DNA of 64,000 nucleotides from Isochrysis galbana (GCA_018136815.1 CM030933.1:4630557-4694556), one strand, 5' to 3'. Positions 1 to 12,242 are shown, counted from the first letter of the stretch. Notes: a model not told the origin generated them from the sequence alone. A program made the numbers and translations.

Positions 1-132
1 CCCGAGAAAGGCAGAAGAGCAATCCTGAACGAGACCGAATGAGCCAAGAGCGAAGAGCGAATAAATCCGAAGAGCGAATGAAACATAAATCGAGAAGTAC
101 GAATACGAACAACGAACAATCGAGGACCGATG

Positions 133-305
133 AGAACGCGAACGACAAGAATCGAGAATCGAGAGCGAGAAACGAAGAACGCGAACGACGAGAATCGAGA
201 ATCGAAGAACGAGAAACGAAGAACGCGGAACGACGAGAATCGAGAATCGAAGAACGAAGAAACGAAGAACGCGGAACGACGAGAATCGAGAATCGAGAAT
301 CGAAG
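133..305. repeat. 45-bp minisatellite in the element A 3' untranslated region (copy 1)
   Basis: Imperfect tandem copies of a 45-bp unit rich in gaacga, gaatcga and cgaagaac words lie between the pol stop and the 3' end of element A. The same array is cleaner in copy 2 at about 46,640-46,815. The reading frames across it (Arg/Glu-rich) are products of the repeat and I do not call them genes. Confidence 0.8.
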
Positions 306-811
306 AACGAACGACGAACCGACGAACGACGAACTATAAGAATAGTGCGCGACGATCGAAGAGACAGGAAGTACCACACCCGTCCGGACGATGAGGTGTA
401 GAATCGGCGGCCGGCGCGGCAGACCGCAGGACTCAACGCTGCAACCCATCCCCTTCTCTCTTTTACGAGAGTTTTACCTGGATGTTTGGGCGGTGTGGCG
501 GCACCCAAGTTACAACGCGGCGTCTCCTGTTCTTCGATATATGAGTAGTCGAACAGCCAACGGCGAAAGGCGGCGAGATATCACGACGGGCTCGGCACGT
601 CACGCGCGAGCTAAACGACGAGGTACGGAGGTCTCCTGACAGAGCGCAGCGAAAGGGAGGGAGATCCATCCTCCGTGGTCGAAAGGGGGGGCGAGCCATA
701 CCTCTCTTCCGCGGGGGGAACTGGAAAAGAATTCCCGTACGTTCCCGTACCGCGATCAAACGTAAACGACGGCGTTGAGAGATATCTGAAGGGGCGTGAC
801 AGTCGCGACTG

Positions 812-3800
812 TCAGAAGAACGCAGAGGGTGTATCGAGGAGAGAGACGAGGGTGCGATCCGATGGCGACAGGCGTGCGAGAGCCTCGGAGCGACAGCGAA
901 CGAAGGTAGGCGAGGCAAGGGCAGCGTGCGCAAATGCGTGGGAGCCAAACCACGGGGAACCGCGCGACGACCCCGACGAGTACCACCACTGCCCGAGGAC
1001 GAAGACCGCGTGCTGCGGCCGCATCATTGGACCTGCAGGGTTGGCAACAGACGGGCGGGCTGAGACGGGCAACTGGGAGACATGAGCAATGGGCCACTGT
1101 ACGAGGACGGTGCGAGGCGAGGCGAGCGGCGCGGGGCCTGATGATCCAAGCCGGTGGTCTCGGATCCCACGGGAGCTTCGATCGCGTGCGACGTCGGCGG
1201 GCTGAGACGGTCTGAGATTGTGATTCTGCAGCCCGCTTTCTCATCTGAGGCTTACGAAGAGGCGGGAAGGGGTGAGCATCATCATAGGCGGTGACGAGCG
1301 ACTCGCAGCGGCGAAGCAATTCGGCTAGCGGCTCCCATGTGGCCGCAGCTTTCGCGTAACCACGCCACTTGACGAGATACTGCCTGGAATCACCTCGACC
1401 TTGCGGTCAAGGAGTGAATCCACCAGATACTCATCTGTTTGGACAGGATCTTCATCTGTGAGGGTATAGTAGGGACGGAGGTTAGTCACATGCACCTCCT
1501 CGGAGAGGAGGGCGATTTTCTTGGTCGCGTAGTCGGTAGCGGCCAGCGCCAAGCGCCTCAGCGATGCGGTATGGTCCGCTGTAGTGGTAGAGGAGCTTGT
1601 TGCGGTGGTCCTGGAATTTTGCGAACCACCCTATCACCTGGAGCGAATTGGATGGGGGGAGAGTGAGTGCGTAGTGTGTCAGCGAGTGCGTCGGCTTGAG
1701 ACTCTAAAGTTGCATCATAAGCCGCGGCCCACGCCGCCTTTAAACGACAATGCATTTTCCAAGCGTACGAGCGAAGTTCCTGAGGTAACTCGGGAGGCGG
1801 GCCAGTGTCAGGTGGATCAGAAAGCTGGGCAGGCAGGCGAAGCTCACGCCATAGAGCAAGGCAGCAGGCGACATGCGGGTAATGCAATTGGCTGAAGCGC
1901 GCATGCTCATTAGAAAGAACGGAAGATGATCGACCCAATGACCGCCGCCTTCATCAGTAGCGCGAGCCATGTTGATCAATGTTTGCTGAGCTCGTTCGAC
2001 CAGGCCACGCTCTCGTGATGATGAGGTGTGCTCGGCCGCAAGTCGGTGCCGGTGCGCTCGAGGATGATCGAGGTGAGTTGACTAGCGAGATTGCTGCCGG
2101 AGTCCGAGCGAAGTTGCCTTGGTACTCCGTGCCGAGAAACGACGTACGACATGAAGGCGTGAAGAGCGTCGGCACTCGAGGGGTCGCCGTTGTGAGGGGC
2201 CGCCTCGATCCAACGAGTGAGCGAGTCTACGAAAACGAGGAGCTTGTCGAAGCCTCGAGAGCCCTTGATGAAGTCGTGCGTGGGAGCCATCGACACGACG
2301 TCGCAAAAGACGATGTCGAACGGATAGGCGCCGACCTGCGGTCCCTTCGGATCTGCGAGGTGACGGAAGGGAGGCTTAGCTAAGGTGCACTCGTGGCATT
2401 GGCGAACGTGCTCACAGACGTCTGCGTTCATGCCAGGCCAAAATATCGGTCGCGTAAAAGGCGCGCCATTCGGTTGTCGCCGAGGTGGCACAGGTGGTCG
2501 TGAAAGGCTTCGAGGTAGGCGCGGCGCATCGTCTTCGGCACGTAGAGGCAGAGCTTCTCGCCGTCTCTCGTCGGCACTCGTCGATAGAGTAGTCCTGATC
2601 GCAACAGGCATCGCGAAGATTCGCGACTAAGCCAACGCAAGCGACGGTGATCGAGATCGGGTTTGTGAGGAGACGCGGAGAGGAAGCGAATGAGGTCGTG
2701 GCAGTCAGGGTCCTCGGCCTGTGCCTCCTTGAGCGCCTCGGCGTTAGGTGTACCGACGTCGAGGTAGGAGAGGTTGATAGAATCCCTGGTCGTAGAGGAC
2801 AATCTGGACGACCGTTCGTCAGCTTGCAGACTGGATGCCGTGGTGGTACGAGAACGAGAGGCAACGACGGCTGGCGACTGCCCATCCGATGCCGTGGTGG
2901 AGCGAGAGCTAGGAACGACGGCGGCTAGCAGCTGCCCACCCCCCTGCTTAGGAGCGGACGTCTCCGACGTCCCATCGTCTGCCGCCACCAAGCGTGACAC
3001 GCCATCCGCGTCTTTGTGATTAGCGCCCGGCTTGTGCTCGACGGTGAAGCGATACTCGGACAACTTGAGCGCCCATCGCATCAGGCGCGACGCTGGCCCA
3101 CCCTGGACGGTGTCCTTCATGGTGTGTAACCAACGGAGAGCTTGGTGATCAATGACGAGGCGGAAGTGCCGGCCCAAAGGTACGGTCGCCAAGTGCGAAT
3201 GCTTTCCAAGGCGGCGAGAAGCTCCACTTCGGTGGTGGTCCAATGACGCTCCGCGGCGGTGAGGCGGCGACCGTAATACGCGACGACATGCTCGTGCCCG
3301 TGGTCGTCAATTTGCGACAGGACTCCGCGATACCCAGAGTACTGGCCGCGTCCGTTTTGACGATGAACTCTTTGTCGTGACGGGGCGCAGCCAACACTGG
3401 TGCGGACGTGATGAGGTCGATGAGGCGGCGGATCGCTGTCTGACACTCAGGTGACTGAGAGACGGTGGCCACATCGACACCCGTACGCGTGAGGTCGGTG
3501 AGAGGGGCCGCAACGTGCGCGAAGCCTTGATGAACCGACGGTAGTACGAGCAAAGACCGAGAAACGAGCGGACTTTTTCGAGCGAGTTGATGTGACGCGG
3601 ATCGATCGAGCGTACCGCCTCGACTTTCTTGGGGTCCATCTCGAGACCACGACGAGAAACGACGTGCCCGAGGTACTCGCCCTTGATAGCGAACAAGATG
3701 CACTTGGAGGCCTTGCACGAGAGACCGGCCCAACGGAGACGCTCGAGAACGAGATCGAGACGGTGAAGCATCTGCTCGAATGAGGCGTCGACGCGTTCCT

Positions 3801-6800
3801 CTAGCGTGCTGCCTGTACCTGTCGACCAAATTCCGATGTCGTCCAGGTACGGCATGCAAATCTCCCACGCGAGGCCTTGGAGCACCGCGTCCATGAGACG
3901 ACACATGTAGGACGGGCCGGATTGGACGCCGAACGGGAGGTAGTTGAACTCGTACTTCTGGCGGTGGGTACAGAACGCCGTGATGGGTTTGTCCTCCTCC
4001 TTGATAGGCAGACACCAGAAACCGGAGGCGAGATCGAGCAAGCAGAGAAACAAAGAATCTCGAGAGCCTTGGCCTCGAGATAAACGATCGATCGCTTCGA
4101 CGGTGAGCGGTAGAGGGCTGTCCGAGATACGAAGCTTCGAGTTCGTGTCCCGATAGTCGACGCAGAAGCGAACGGATCCATCTTTCTTACCGACGAGAAC
4201 AACCCGCGAAGCCCATGGCGAATTGGACTTACGAATGATGCCCGCCGCCTCCATCTCAGCGACGTGCTTGTCGACGATGGCGCGGCCCTCGTCACCCATC
4301 TTGGACGGAGCGTGTCGGTGGGCTGTAGCGCCGGGGAGGAGAGGCAGCTCGACCTCCATCACGTGCGTGTGCCGAGGGTTCTTCGGGTCGAGGGCGAACG
4401 CGTCGACATGCCGTGCCAGCAGGCAGCGTACGCGCTGCTTCTGGGACGGCGACAATTGCTTGTCGGGGTCAATGGTGATAGCGTCGAGGAGCGCGCGCTG
4501 TGCCTCGGTGAGCGAGGACTCGGGGTCGTCTCCATCACCGGCGGCTGTCGACCGCGCTTCGTGCAACTTGTACTCGATGTGAGCTGACGCCACCGGCGAG
4601 TACGCAGGAAGAGTTACCGGACGTGGCGCCAGGTTCCAGACGGTGACCAACACCTCCCCCTCCGGGGTGGGGGTTTCGACGCTGGTGGCGACCATCGGAG
4701 GAGAATCGAGGCCGTCACGGGGCGGTAGACGGTCGACGAGAATGGCGGAGTCGGGGTAGTTCTCGATGACCTCTAGAGGTAGGCGAACAGAGAACGTACC
4801 CTTCGATCGCGCGGGGATGGTGATGGGCTGCCTGGTGTACAGAGCAAACTCTTTCAACGAGGCAGCCGACGGGGATCCCTTTGCGAAAAGCGGCTCGACA
4901 TCGACAGCGGCGAACGAGGGAGAAGGAGACGAAGGAGGACTGCGAGTGAAGTCGAAACGAGGGGGCGGCTCGAGCTCGGGATCGAGGGGCGGCAAGGGAA
5001 TCGACGTCGGCATCGCCGGCGGCGATTCGCCGTGAGCCTGACAGGAGGAAACGTTGTCCGAGATAGGAACGAGCGACGACTCCTCTGCCCGTGGTGAGTC
5101 GGCGGAGATCACGGCGACAAGCGGTGCAGAGGAGAGACGAGGACGAGTGGAGACGAGGGACGGAACGCGACGATCGTCGACCATAAGGGTCAAGCGGCCA
5201 TCACGCCCAGCTTCCGGCGACAGTTCGATGCAAGCGGCGTATGCTTCCAGGAAATCGTTTCCCAGGAGAAGCATAGGCGCGCCTTCGACAACGAGGAAAC
5301 GGTGTCGGAATTCGACACCGGAGAGAGAGAAGACCAACGTGGCATAGCCGCGGGTACGGAGGGGGTTACCATCCGGTCCGACAACGGCAGGTCGGTCCGA
5401 AGCGTGTTCGATCAAGACGCAAGCGTCGCGGGGCAATGCAGCCAACAACTCGGTGGTCACAACCGAGGGGCCGGCTCCCGTGTCGGCGAGAGTCTTGTTG
5501 ACGGCGAGAGCGGAATCGACGATATAACGAGTAGGGCCCGTAGCGGATTGACGGCAAACGATAAGATCGCGAACATATAGGCAGTGACGGGGGTAGAGGC
5601 TAGGCGGCGTGTCGGAGACAAGCCTCGCCGGTACCTCCCTGGTCACAGAAGCGACAACAGCAGGAAGGCCGAGAGCAGGCGCGAAACCCGAGGGAACGAA
5701 AGCGGCGTGCCGCTGCTTATGGTCGGCAATGACCTCAGCAACTGAGCGGCGAGCGGGGCGGTCAAGCGGAGGCAGCGGCGGGTGCAAGTCCGGCAAGGCA
5801 CCCAAGCCTAGGCGAGATGGCGGCGTCGGAAGCAGAGCGAGGCGTTCCTGGCCCGACCAGGTCAGACGCAAGGCGGCATGCCAGCCCTCAGGAGTAAATG
5901 TGTCCGGGAAAGAAACGGAGGCGCATGTCTCCAAGAGCGGAGGCATCGGCACGAACGGCGATAAGGACGAGGGAGAGGGAGAGGGAGCAAGGATCGGCAA
6001 CGCCTCCTCCTCTACCGCAGACGAGTGAAGGCTGACTTCTGCATCGAGAGCCGACGCTAACGACGGAGACAACGGCAACCAGGCATACGATATCGACCCT
6101 TGCGTCCCGCGTACCGCCGTCCATACACGCCAGCGGTTGCGGACCTTGCGAATCATCCGAGCGGGACGGACGGGTAACAACGACGAGCGGGGCGACCCTA
6201 GCCACGGCCGCCACTCCATATCAATCGCGGCGACACTCGAAACATTCGATGATTCGGAACTGGAACGAGCGTGAGCCGCCAATTGGCTCGATTGCAGGTC
6301 ACGAGCCTGAGATAGAAGAGAGGCGGCGGACGCGGCTGGACGAGTCGGAGTACGGCGGCAGTAGTCGAGAACGACGGGCATCCACTGCATCGCCATCGCA
6401 CCGGCTATGCCCACGTAGGTGCGGCTGCGCATAGAGCCGCGATGAGGGGACATAGGTAGATTTGCCATAGCGTGCTTACGACCAGGAACAATGCAAGTCG
6501 GCACGAGCGGGGGAAGGCTAGCCGAAAGGTAGAGCCCCGTGGCCTTGGTGTGTCCCGTTCCATGATGCCATGGGTGGACGTATTGCGTGGCTTCGAGACC
6601 TCCGAGTAGCGATTTGGCGTAGTGGTGCATCTTCGGGTTTTCCACCGCCAGGAACGGAGCCTTGGCGTTCAAGCGACGGCGAAATTGCGCGACGGCCGAA
6701 ATCGTATCAGACATACGCTGCGGGTTGGAGTGGATCCACCTCAAGCCAGCGTTCGAGAGATAGGTGCACGGCGGGTGCGCGATAATAAGGTCCCATCCGA

Positions 6801-8145
6801 GGTCTTGGACGAGATCCGCGTCCCCGTCGAAGTGCGGAACGTAGTCGACTTCGGAAGGAAACAAATCACATGTCGCCACATCAGCACCAGCGAGCAGAAA
6901 CATGGACGAGACTCCTCCACTCGTCTCGCCGATAACCAAGACGCAAGGGGGCGAGATGCCGTCGGTCTGCGCGGCCTCGACGTCACGCCTAATGTCGCCG
7001 AGCGTGGCACAAATGTCGTCGAAGTGGACGGGCAGTACCTGAGCCGGAGACTCAGCTGGTTGGCTAGGCCGAAGAACGAGCTGTGCCGCCTCGGCGATAT
7101 CTTTCGGCGTTACGTGAGCGGCACCGTGGGCGGCGGCGCGTTGAAAAGCAAGATCGAGAACGTACGAGAGGGCCTCTCCCTCCTTCAAGGAAGGACGAGT
7201 GCGCGAGAGATGAACGAGCAAATCCTCAGCGGCCGGAATCAAAGTCAGGCGCACTGAAAGCTGGCAAAGCGGAACGACAGCGGAAACGGAAACGGGACTG
7301 CGTGTGACCGGAATCGACGGAGACGAAGCGGCTAATGTGCGAGCCATCCGAAGAGAACGGGACGCGGCAGCCGGAAGTGAGTCGGACGAGAATAGAGCAG
7401 GCTGAGAACGGAACAATCGACGGAATGCGCGTTGTACGACGGAGGGCATATCGGCGAATACCCCTCCGTCAGCGAACGATTCATCAGACGAGCTAGTCGG
7501 TATCGGTCGCCAACCCAATCGGGTTGGCGCAACCATCGTAGGCGGCGCGAGCCAGCGACGAACAGCAAGGGTATAGGCCACCGTCCATCCGGAGGGGCTA
7601 ACCTCGCTGGCACGGCCAAGGCAGCTTAACGGCGAGTTTCGAGGTAACAAATCGGCCAGTCCATCCAGGATTTGACTGGCGACAGCAGACGGATCGGCAG
7701 CGACGGGGCTCAAGGCAAGAACTAGCGTTGAGCGCTCGTAATCGAGAGCATTGAACGAATGATTCGAGGACGACGAGAGCGACGAAGGAGGTAGCGAACG
7801 AACGGCGAGAGAGAACGGGACTCCCGGAGTCGAATCGTCCCCACCGCACATGAGCAGATGGGGGTGACTCCGGATCGATTGAACGACTGAAACGAAAACG
7901 CGAACTTCGGGAACGACGGCATCGCAACCTAGGGTAGCATCCCCAGGTTGCAAAGACAACAAGAAGGATTTACTCAGCCGTCCGAGGGACGGCGAGCTCG
8001 TAGATCGGAGAGGCGAAACGTTAGAGGTACGAAATGAAACGCGAAAGGGAATGACAGAAGTATCGAGAGGCGAGAGGGGTGGCGGTCCAGGCCGCCGAGG
8101 AATTGAGAAGTCAACGAAGCATATGGCGGCGGCCTCGCCTATTCC
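812..8145 (-). pseudogene. pol: Element A pol polyprotein, copy 1, multiple frameshifts
   Basis: The frame is open directly after the gag UAG stop (8,146-8,148), with no further stop before the pol domains. Order on the minus strand: Ser/Pro-rich linker; methyltransferase-like domain (6,355-6,960); retropepsin with DTGA (about 5,471-5,490) and LLLGNDF (about 5,251-5,274); reverse transcriptase with YLDD (about 3,838-3,850); RNase H; integrase with an HHCC zinc module and a DDE triad; C-terminal chromodomain. One frameshift near 3,326 in RNase H is shared with copy 2. Single-base differences from copy 2 near 3,525, 3,175, 2,442, 2,006, 1,848, 1,606, 1,511 and 1,400 break the frame again. Most are in homopolymers, so sequencing error is a real alternative to decay. 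Confidence 0.9.
6355..6960 (-). other. Methyltransferase-like domain inside pol (element A, copy 1)
   Basis: About 200 residues within the polyprotein. It begins with a Rossmann-type stretch, VLVIGETSGGVSS, then CDLFPSEVDYVPHF, GWDLIIAHPPCTYLS, AVENPKMH, HGTGHTKATGLYL, and ends at SRTYVGIAGAMA. From family knowledge, this order matches small phage and bacterial proteins usually labelled DNA (cytosine) methyltransferase-like, including the Pro-Cys of motif IV and the Glu-Asn-Pro of motif VI. It is not the retroviral dUTPase or any normal pol domain. The frame is intact here. Activity is inferred only. Confidence 0.8.
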
Positions 8146-11073
8146 CTAACGGCGGTTGCGGCCGAGGACGACGAGACGACGAAGGTAGGCGCGGTGGGCG
8201 TCGGGGATCTCCGGCTCGCCCTCGCAAAGGAAGCGAATGAACGGCTGGCAGTAGTACGGCGAATGGGCGCCATCGCCTGTCCCATATCGCCAATTATCGG
8301 GATGGTCGGGACGAGCCGTATCGTGATCGGGAGGAGCGGGGCGGAAGGCGCAATAGGCACAGCCGGTGGCTGTGGTCCATACACCGCCCTCAGACGTAGG
8401 GCGCTGCGTGCGAGGCACCTTCATAGATGCGTCGGTCGGACGGGCCCTAGCGAATGAAGCAGCCAAATCAGCGTGCCCACAATAGCGTGACATCGGGTCG
8501 AAATCTACCTTAGCATTACGCCACGACTCCAAATCCCATTTGGCTCCCTCGGGATGGCCGAGGTTGTCCGCAGGCGGCGCGCAGCGGCGGCTCTTTTGCG
8601 AGGGCGGTGCGTCGAGAGGTGGGAGTCCACCCTCCAACTTGGGAGGCGGCTCCCTGGTGTGGTCGGTGCGTCCCTGGTGGGACCGATCTCCATTGCGATT
8701 ATTTCGAGTATCGGAGCCGCGGCCGCTTCCTGAGGTAGCGGCCGAGGGTTTGTCGCTTTTGTCCGGAGCCGGCTTCGACGAACCCAGGCGATCCTTGACC
8801 ATCCGGACGACGTCGTCGATGTGGGCGATTGTGAGCGGACCGTCCATCTGCTTGCTGCTCCGCGAAGCCTCAGCACGTGCCTGCTCCGCTGGAGCCAGCA
8901 CCATGCGCGCGATCGAGATGCAAGAGAGCGAGTGATGCGGCGCGTCTCCTGCGGCGACCGCCTCTATGCCTCGCTTCCACGCTTTGAGGAACTCGAACGA
9001 GTTCTCCGCTCCCCGTGCGCGGTCGCTTTCGTCGGCTTTGACGCAGGCGTCGAATCGCTCGTTGATCTCATGCGTGAAGGCAGGAAACTTGAAGACGTTA
9101 GCGGCCGTCACCGTCGGATCGTTCATCTTGCGAACAAAGGCGTCGGTCACTCGAGTGGCAAGAGTCACTAAGTCCTCGCCCTCCGAGCGCGTGGTGCAAC
9201 GGTCCCATTCCGCGGACGCAGTCTCTTTGGCGAAACCTTTTGCCCCGGCGGCGAATGATTGGTCGCACTTTGCGATCAGCACGTCGGCATGCAAGCACGG
9301 GTTAGCGCAGAGGACCGAGTCCCTGACCGCATCAAGGACATAGGCCATGATGCGGGGATGGCCCTTTTTCGGATCGCGAGCGGCGAGGAGAAGGCCATTG
9401 AGGGCGTCCTGCCAGTCCACGCCCGAGGTGAGTGAGCCCTCGAGTGCGCGGATCAGTTGCATGCGGAATCCATCCCAGGAAGCAGCCGCCTTGTTCGGGT
9501 CGGTAGAGCGAAGGTCGGCGGGGAAGCGCAGCGACTGGAGGCTCTCGAGGCTAGACTTAGCATCGCGAGTGCCGCCCTTAGTGCGGACGAACGTACGAGC
9601 GCGCACCCATTTCGTGAGAGTGCGAGTCGTGTAAATGATGCGAGCATGCCAGGACTCACCAGATGGGACCTCACGGGCCGCCATCACCTGGTATTCGAGT
9701 GGGGCACTAGCGGAGTCGGAGTAGGCCTTGCCGTGGCGCCCATAGTGCCGTAGCCATTGTTCAAGAATGTCCGGCTCATCAGACAGGGCTGGGTCCGCGG
9801 GAGGAGCGGCGTGGCGCTTAGCGTGACGTCGACTCTCCCGGTTACTATGCTGGCCTGACTTGGACTTAGAAGCGTGGGGGCGGAGAGATCGGCGAGAGTT
9901 AGAATGTAAACCTTCGGGGACCATCATAGACGGCCGTCCCTCCTTAGTATGATAACCTTTGCCTGAGGTAGCATAGTGGCTACCCTTGGCGCGGCGAGGC
10001 TTGCGGCGCGAGTCCGTAGATTCGGATGATCCGTCGGAATCCGAATCGCTGGTCGACGAGTAGTTAGATGAACGCGAGCCGGAGACCGGGGACGAAGACG
10101 AGGAAGACGAAGAAGTAGGAGAACTGTAGCGGCGGCGGCGGCGGTTCTTCTTGTCCTTCCGAGTCTTCTTAGATTTCGATGAGGAGCGAGGGAGCGGCGG
10201 TGGCGGAGGCAAAACAGTTTCGCCGCCATCATCGGATGGAGGTGGAGGCGGGCTGGCTGCCTGGACTGGAGTAGGAGGGAGTCGGCTTCGCTCGATCGCG
10301 CTGGTGACCGCAGCGAGTTGCTGAGAGAACTGTGCGGCCATGGCCTGCATCAGCTCAATATAGCGCAGCTCTACGGGGTTGACCCCCGGTGAAGCCGAAG
10401 AGGTTGGCGGCGGGACCGTAGCAGACGGTGGAGAAGGAGAAGGAGAGAGATGAAGAAGGGAGTCGGGCAGTAGGCCCGGGGCCTCTCCACAACGAGACGG
10501 CTGACTTGGGGCGGCCGAGGCGACCGAGAGGCGTTCGAGCGAAGGATGGTAGGGCTCGTAGGCGGCCTCCGAGTCCGATGGTAAGGGTGGTGGTGCCTCG
10601 AGGCATGCGCGAGGAGAGGGGAGGAATCCTTCCAGAGGATTATCCTCACCCTGGTGAGACTCGGGCTTGGACCTGTATCCGACGGACTCCGGCGGTGAAG
10701 GCGGAGATGATGGCGGAGGCACCGCAGAGAGATCAAGAGGAGAGGCGAGGGAGGGCATCACCTCCCCCTGTGAAGGTGGTGGTGGATGACCGTCCGGAGA
10801 GAAGAAAGGGGGCAGGGCAGGCATGATGCCCGACTCTGCAGAGGTGGGGGTGACCCCCATTGAGACGTCCAGCGCGGGACGCACCGGGAAGGATTCTACA
10901 CCTGACGAATTGGGCTGGCCCATAGGGCCTGAGGGCAATGAGGAAGGATGCATGCCGGCGGCAGGCGCGGCGGAGGAGACGACTTCAGAGGTGCTGACGG
11001 GCTGAAGCCCGTCAGCAGAGGAAGGCGGGCAGGCGGGCTTGAGCGAGGGCGAGGACGGCGGCGAAAGCGACAT
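8146..11073 (-). CDS. gag: Element A Gag, copy 1
   Basis: A 975-residue structural protein from the first ATG at 11,073; the frame is also open upstream into the 5' LTR but has no ATG there. The N-terminal half is Pro/Ser-rich low complexity with a poly-Ser block and a basic Lys/Arg block. A globular capsid-like part follows and aligns by eye with element B Gag (shared AWD-type tryptophans, a VLIAKCD/VLLRKCD segment, and GFAKETAS.EWDR against GFAKDSASMEWDR). The C-terminus carries a Cys-X2-Cys, then 28 residues, then His-X4-Cys, with YGTGDGAH before the His. It ends in TAG, after which the frame stays open into pol. The copy is identical in layout to that at 54,662-57,589. Confidence 0.88.
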   Translation of the reverse strand: MSLSPPSSPSLKPACPPSSADGLQPVSTSEVVSSAAPAAGMHPSSLPSGPMGQPNSSGVESFPVRPALDVSMGVTPTSAESGIMPALPPFFSPDGHPPPPSQGEVMPSLASPLDLSAVPPPSSPPSPPESVGYRSKPESHQGEDNPLEGFLPSPRACLEAPPPLPSDSEAAYEPYHPSLERLSVASAAPSQPSRCGEAPGLLPDSLLHLSPSPSPPSATVPPPTSSASPGVNPVELRYIELMQAMAAQFSQQLAAVTSAIERSRLPPTPVQAASPPPPPSDDGGETVLPPPPPLPRSSSKSKKTRKDKKNRRRRRYSSPTSSSSSSSSPVSGSRSSNYSSTSDSDSDGSSESTDSRRKPRRAKGSHYATSGKGYHTKEGRPSMMVPEGLHSNSRRSLRPHASKSKSGQHSNRESRRHAKRHAAPPADPALSDEPDILEQWLRHYGRHGKAYSDSASAPLEYQVMAAREVPSGESWHARIIYTTRTLTKWVRARTFVRTKGGTRDAKSSLESLQSLRFPADLRSTDPNKAAASWDGFRMQLIRALEGSLTSGVDWQDALNGLLLAARDPKKGHPRIMAYVLDAVRDSVLCANPCLHADVLIAKCDQSFAAGAKGFAKETASAEWDRCTTRSEGEDLVTLATRVTDAFVRKMNDPTVTAANVFKFPAFTHEINERFDACVKADESDRARGAENSFEFLKAWKRGIEAVAAGDAPHHSLSCISIARMVLAPAEQARAEASRSSKQMDGPLTIAHIDDVVRMVKDRLGSSKPAPDKSDKPSAATSGSGRGSDTRNNRNGDRSHQGRTDHTREPPPKLEGGLPPLDAPPSQKSRRCAPPADNLGHPEGAKWDLESWRNAKVDFDPMSRYCGHADLAASFARARPTDASMKVPRTQRPTSEGGVWTTATGCAYCAFRPAPPDHDTARPDHPDNWRYGTGDGAHSPYYCQPFIRFLCEGEPEIPDAHRAYLRRLVVLGRNRR

Positions 11074-11209
11074 GGAACGAGCGGCGAAAGGCGAGGGCGA
11101 GTGAGAGGAGGGCTGTGATGGCAGGGGCTGGCGAGGTGAGGAGGGATTGTAAGGTCTGAGTGTTACGAGAGCGAGAGCGACGAGAGCGAGAGCGACGACG
11201 GATGACGAC

Positions 11210-11761
11210 TGACGACAGGACGACGGACAACGACACCCAGGAAAACACCCCGACTCTCGCCCCACGACTTTCTCACATAACTCGACTGAAATCAAAACCA
11301 AACACTCCGATCAGACAACAACGGACGACGATCAAAGGGCGATCTGTCGACGATCTTGTCTGGAACGGGAATCGCACCATAACGGAAACGAGGGGCAATC
11401 TTGCTACGCAGGATTCCAAGAGACCTACCAAATAAGACGAAAGGAGTGCGATGTGCCTAAGGGGGAGATGCGAAGAGGTCGCAAATTAAACCTGATTGCC
11501 CCCAGAAGCAGATAAAGAACCGCAGGGGAGATAGCAAATTAAACCTATCTGCGAGGCGCCTGGGAGGAAGAGAGGTGGGGAAACTTCCCTTCTCTTTCGA
11601 GAGAAAGAGAGAGAGCGCTCCACAACCCCCGATCCCATGCATCCAAGCGAAGCTTTTGACCGAGAACGCGAGAAAGCATAGAATTATAACGATAGATACC
11701 GAACGACGAAGAGAAGAGCGAAGCCTAACAGCCTAACGAGTGTCGATTCGCGAATGCGACA
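11210..11761 (-). repeat. 5' LTR of element A, copy 1
   Basis: 552 bp. In element orientation it starts TGTCGCATTCGCG and ends GTCGTCA, the canonical TG...CA. The boundaries come from comparison with the two LTRs of copy 2. It contains the 8-bp duplication cagcctaa near its element-5' end (about 11,730), which copy 2's left LTR lacks. Confidence 0.88.
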
Positions 11762-11819
11762 GAGGAGTGCTCTGTGCTCTAGGGCGCCCTGAGGCGACGT
11801 CTTCCGCTAGATGAGCCTC

Positions 11820-12178
11820 TTAGGTGAAGTTTCTTCTTTTCTTCGCGGCCAACTGTGCTTTCGCTTCCTCGGTGAGTACCATATTGTCTGTTTTGTAAAA
11901 GCGCCACACCTTTACTTTCCACGATACAAAGAAGAGAAGCAGGGCCAGTGCGACTCCCACTCCAGCTCCAACTCCGACTCCTGTAACACCCATCGCCCCG
12001 AATGCAACTATCATTGATACATAGGTGATTGAGATGAATATGCCAAAGATGGGAGTCATCAGTTTCTTTAGTTCTTCCACCTCATATTGACCGTGCTTAT
12101 AGTACAAGTGTATGTGCATTGCGCATTGCGTGCCCTTATTCATGTGCAACAAAAAAAGGATTTGGTCCCCGGCCGCTC
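11820..12178 (-). CDS. Terminal exon of a small two-TM membrane protein (unrecognised)
   Basis: I do not recognise the family. On the minus strand a pyrimidine-rich tract ending in TTCGCAG at about 12,179-12,186 looks like a 3' splice site, and the frame after it runs to a TAA at 11,820. The product tail has an amphipathic part (YEVEELKKLM), two strongly hydrophobic stretches separated by a short Gly/Val-rich turn, a basic-aromatic boundary (KVKVWRFYK), and a Lys/Arg-rich C-terminus (AAKKRRNFT). A two-pass membrane protein with a cytosolic basic tail is the simplest reading. Upstream exons are not identified. The exon recurs, broken, at 58,333-58,684. It starts only 58 bp from the element A LTR, so its 3' untranslated region may have been interrupted by the insertion. 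Confidence 0.55.
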
Positions 12179-12242
12179 CTGCGAAAATAAGGAGTGGCAA
12201 GGCACAGCGCAACGTAGGGGAAAACGAGGGAAGAGTGTCCAA

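Larger units (their letters stand above)
1..11761 (-). mobile_element. Element A, copy 1: Ty3/gypsy chromovirus, 3' end outside the window
   Basis: A minus-strand LTR retrotransposon. Its 5' LTR is at 11,210-11,761, gag at 8,146-11,073 and pol at 812-8,145. The 3' untranslated part runs to position 1, and the 3' LTR lies beyond the window edge. Domain order is gag, UAG stop, methyltransferase-like domain, protease, reverse transcriptase, RNase H, integrase, chromodomain. It is nearly identical to 46,507-58,275 (copy 2), and the similarity continues past the LTR into host sequence up to about 12,240. Differences from copy 2 are mainly one-base homopolymer indels concentrated in 1-3,530. That looks like low-quality contig-end sequence more than ageing, though true decay cannot be excluded. 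Confidence 0.93.

Noticed and set aside
1979-2383. Plus-strand frames over the integrase region (and their copies near 48,438)
   Set aside because: They are antisense shadows of the minus-strand pol polyprotein.
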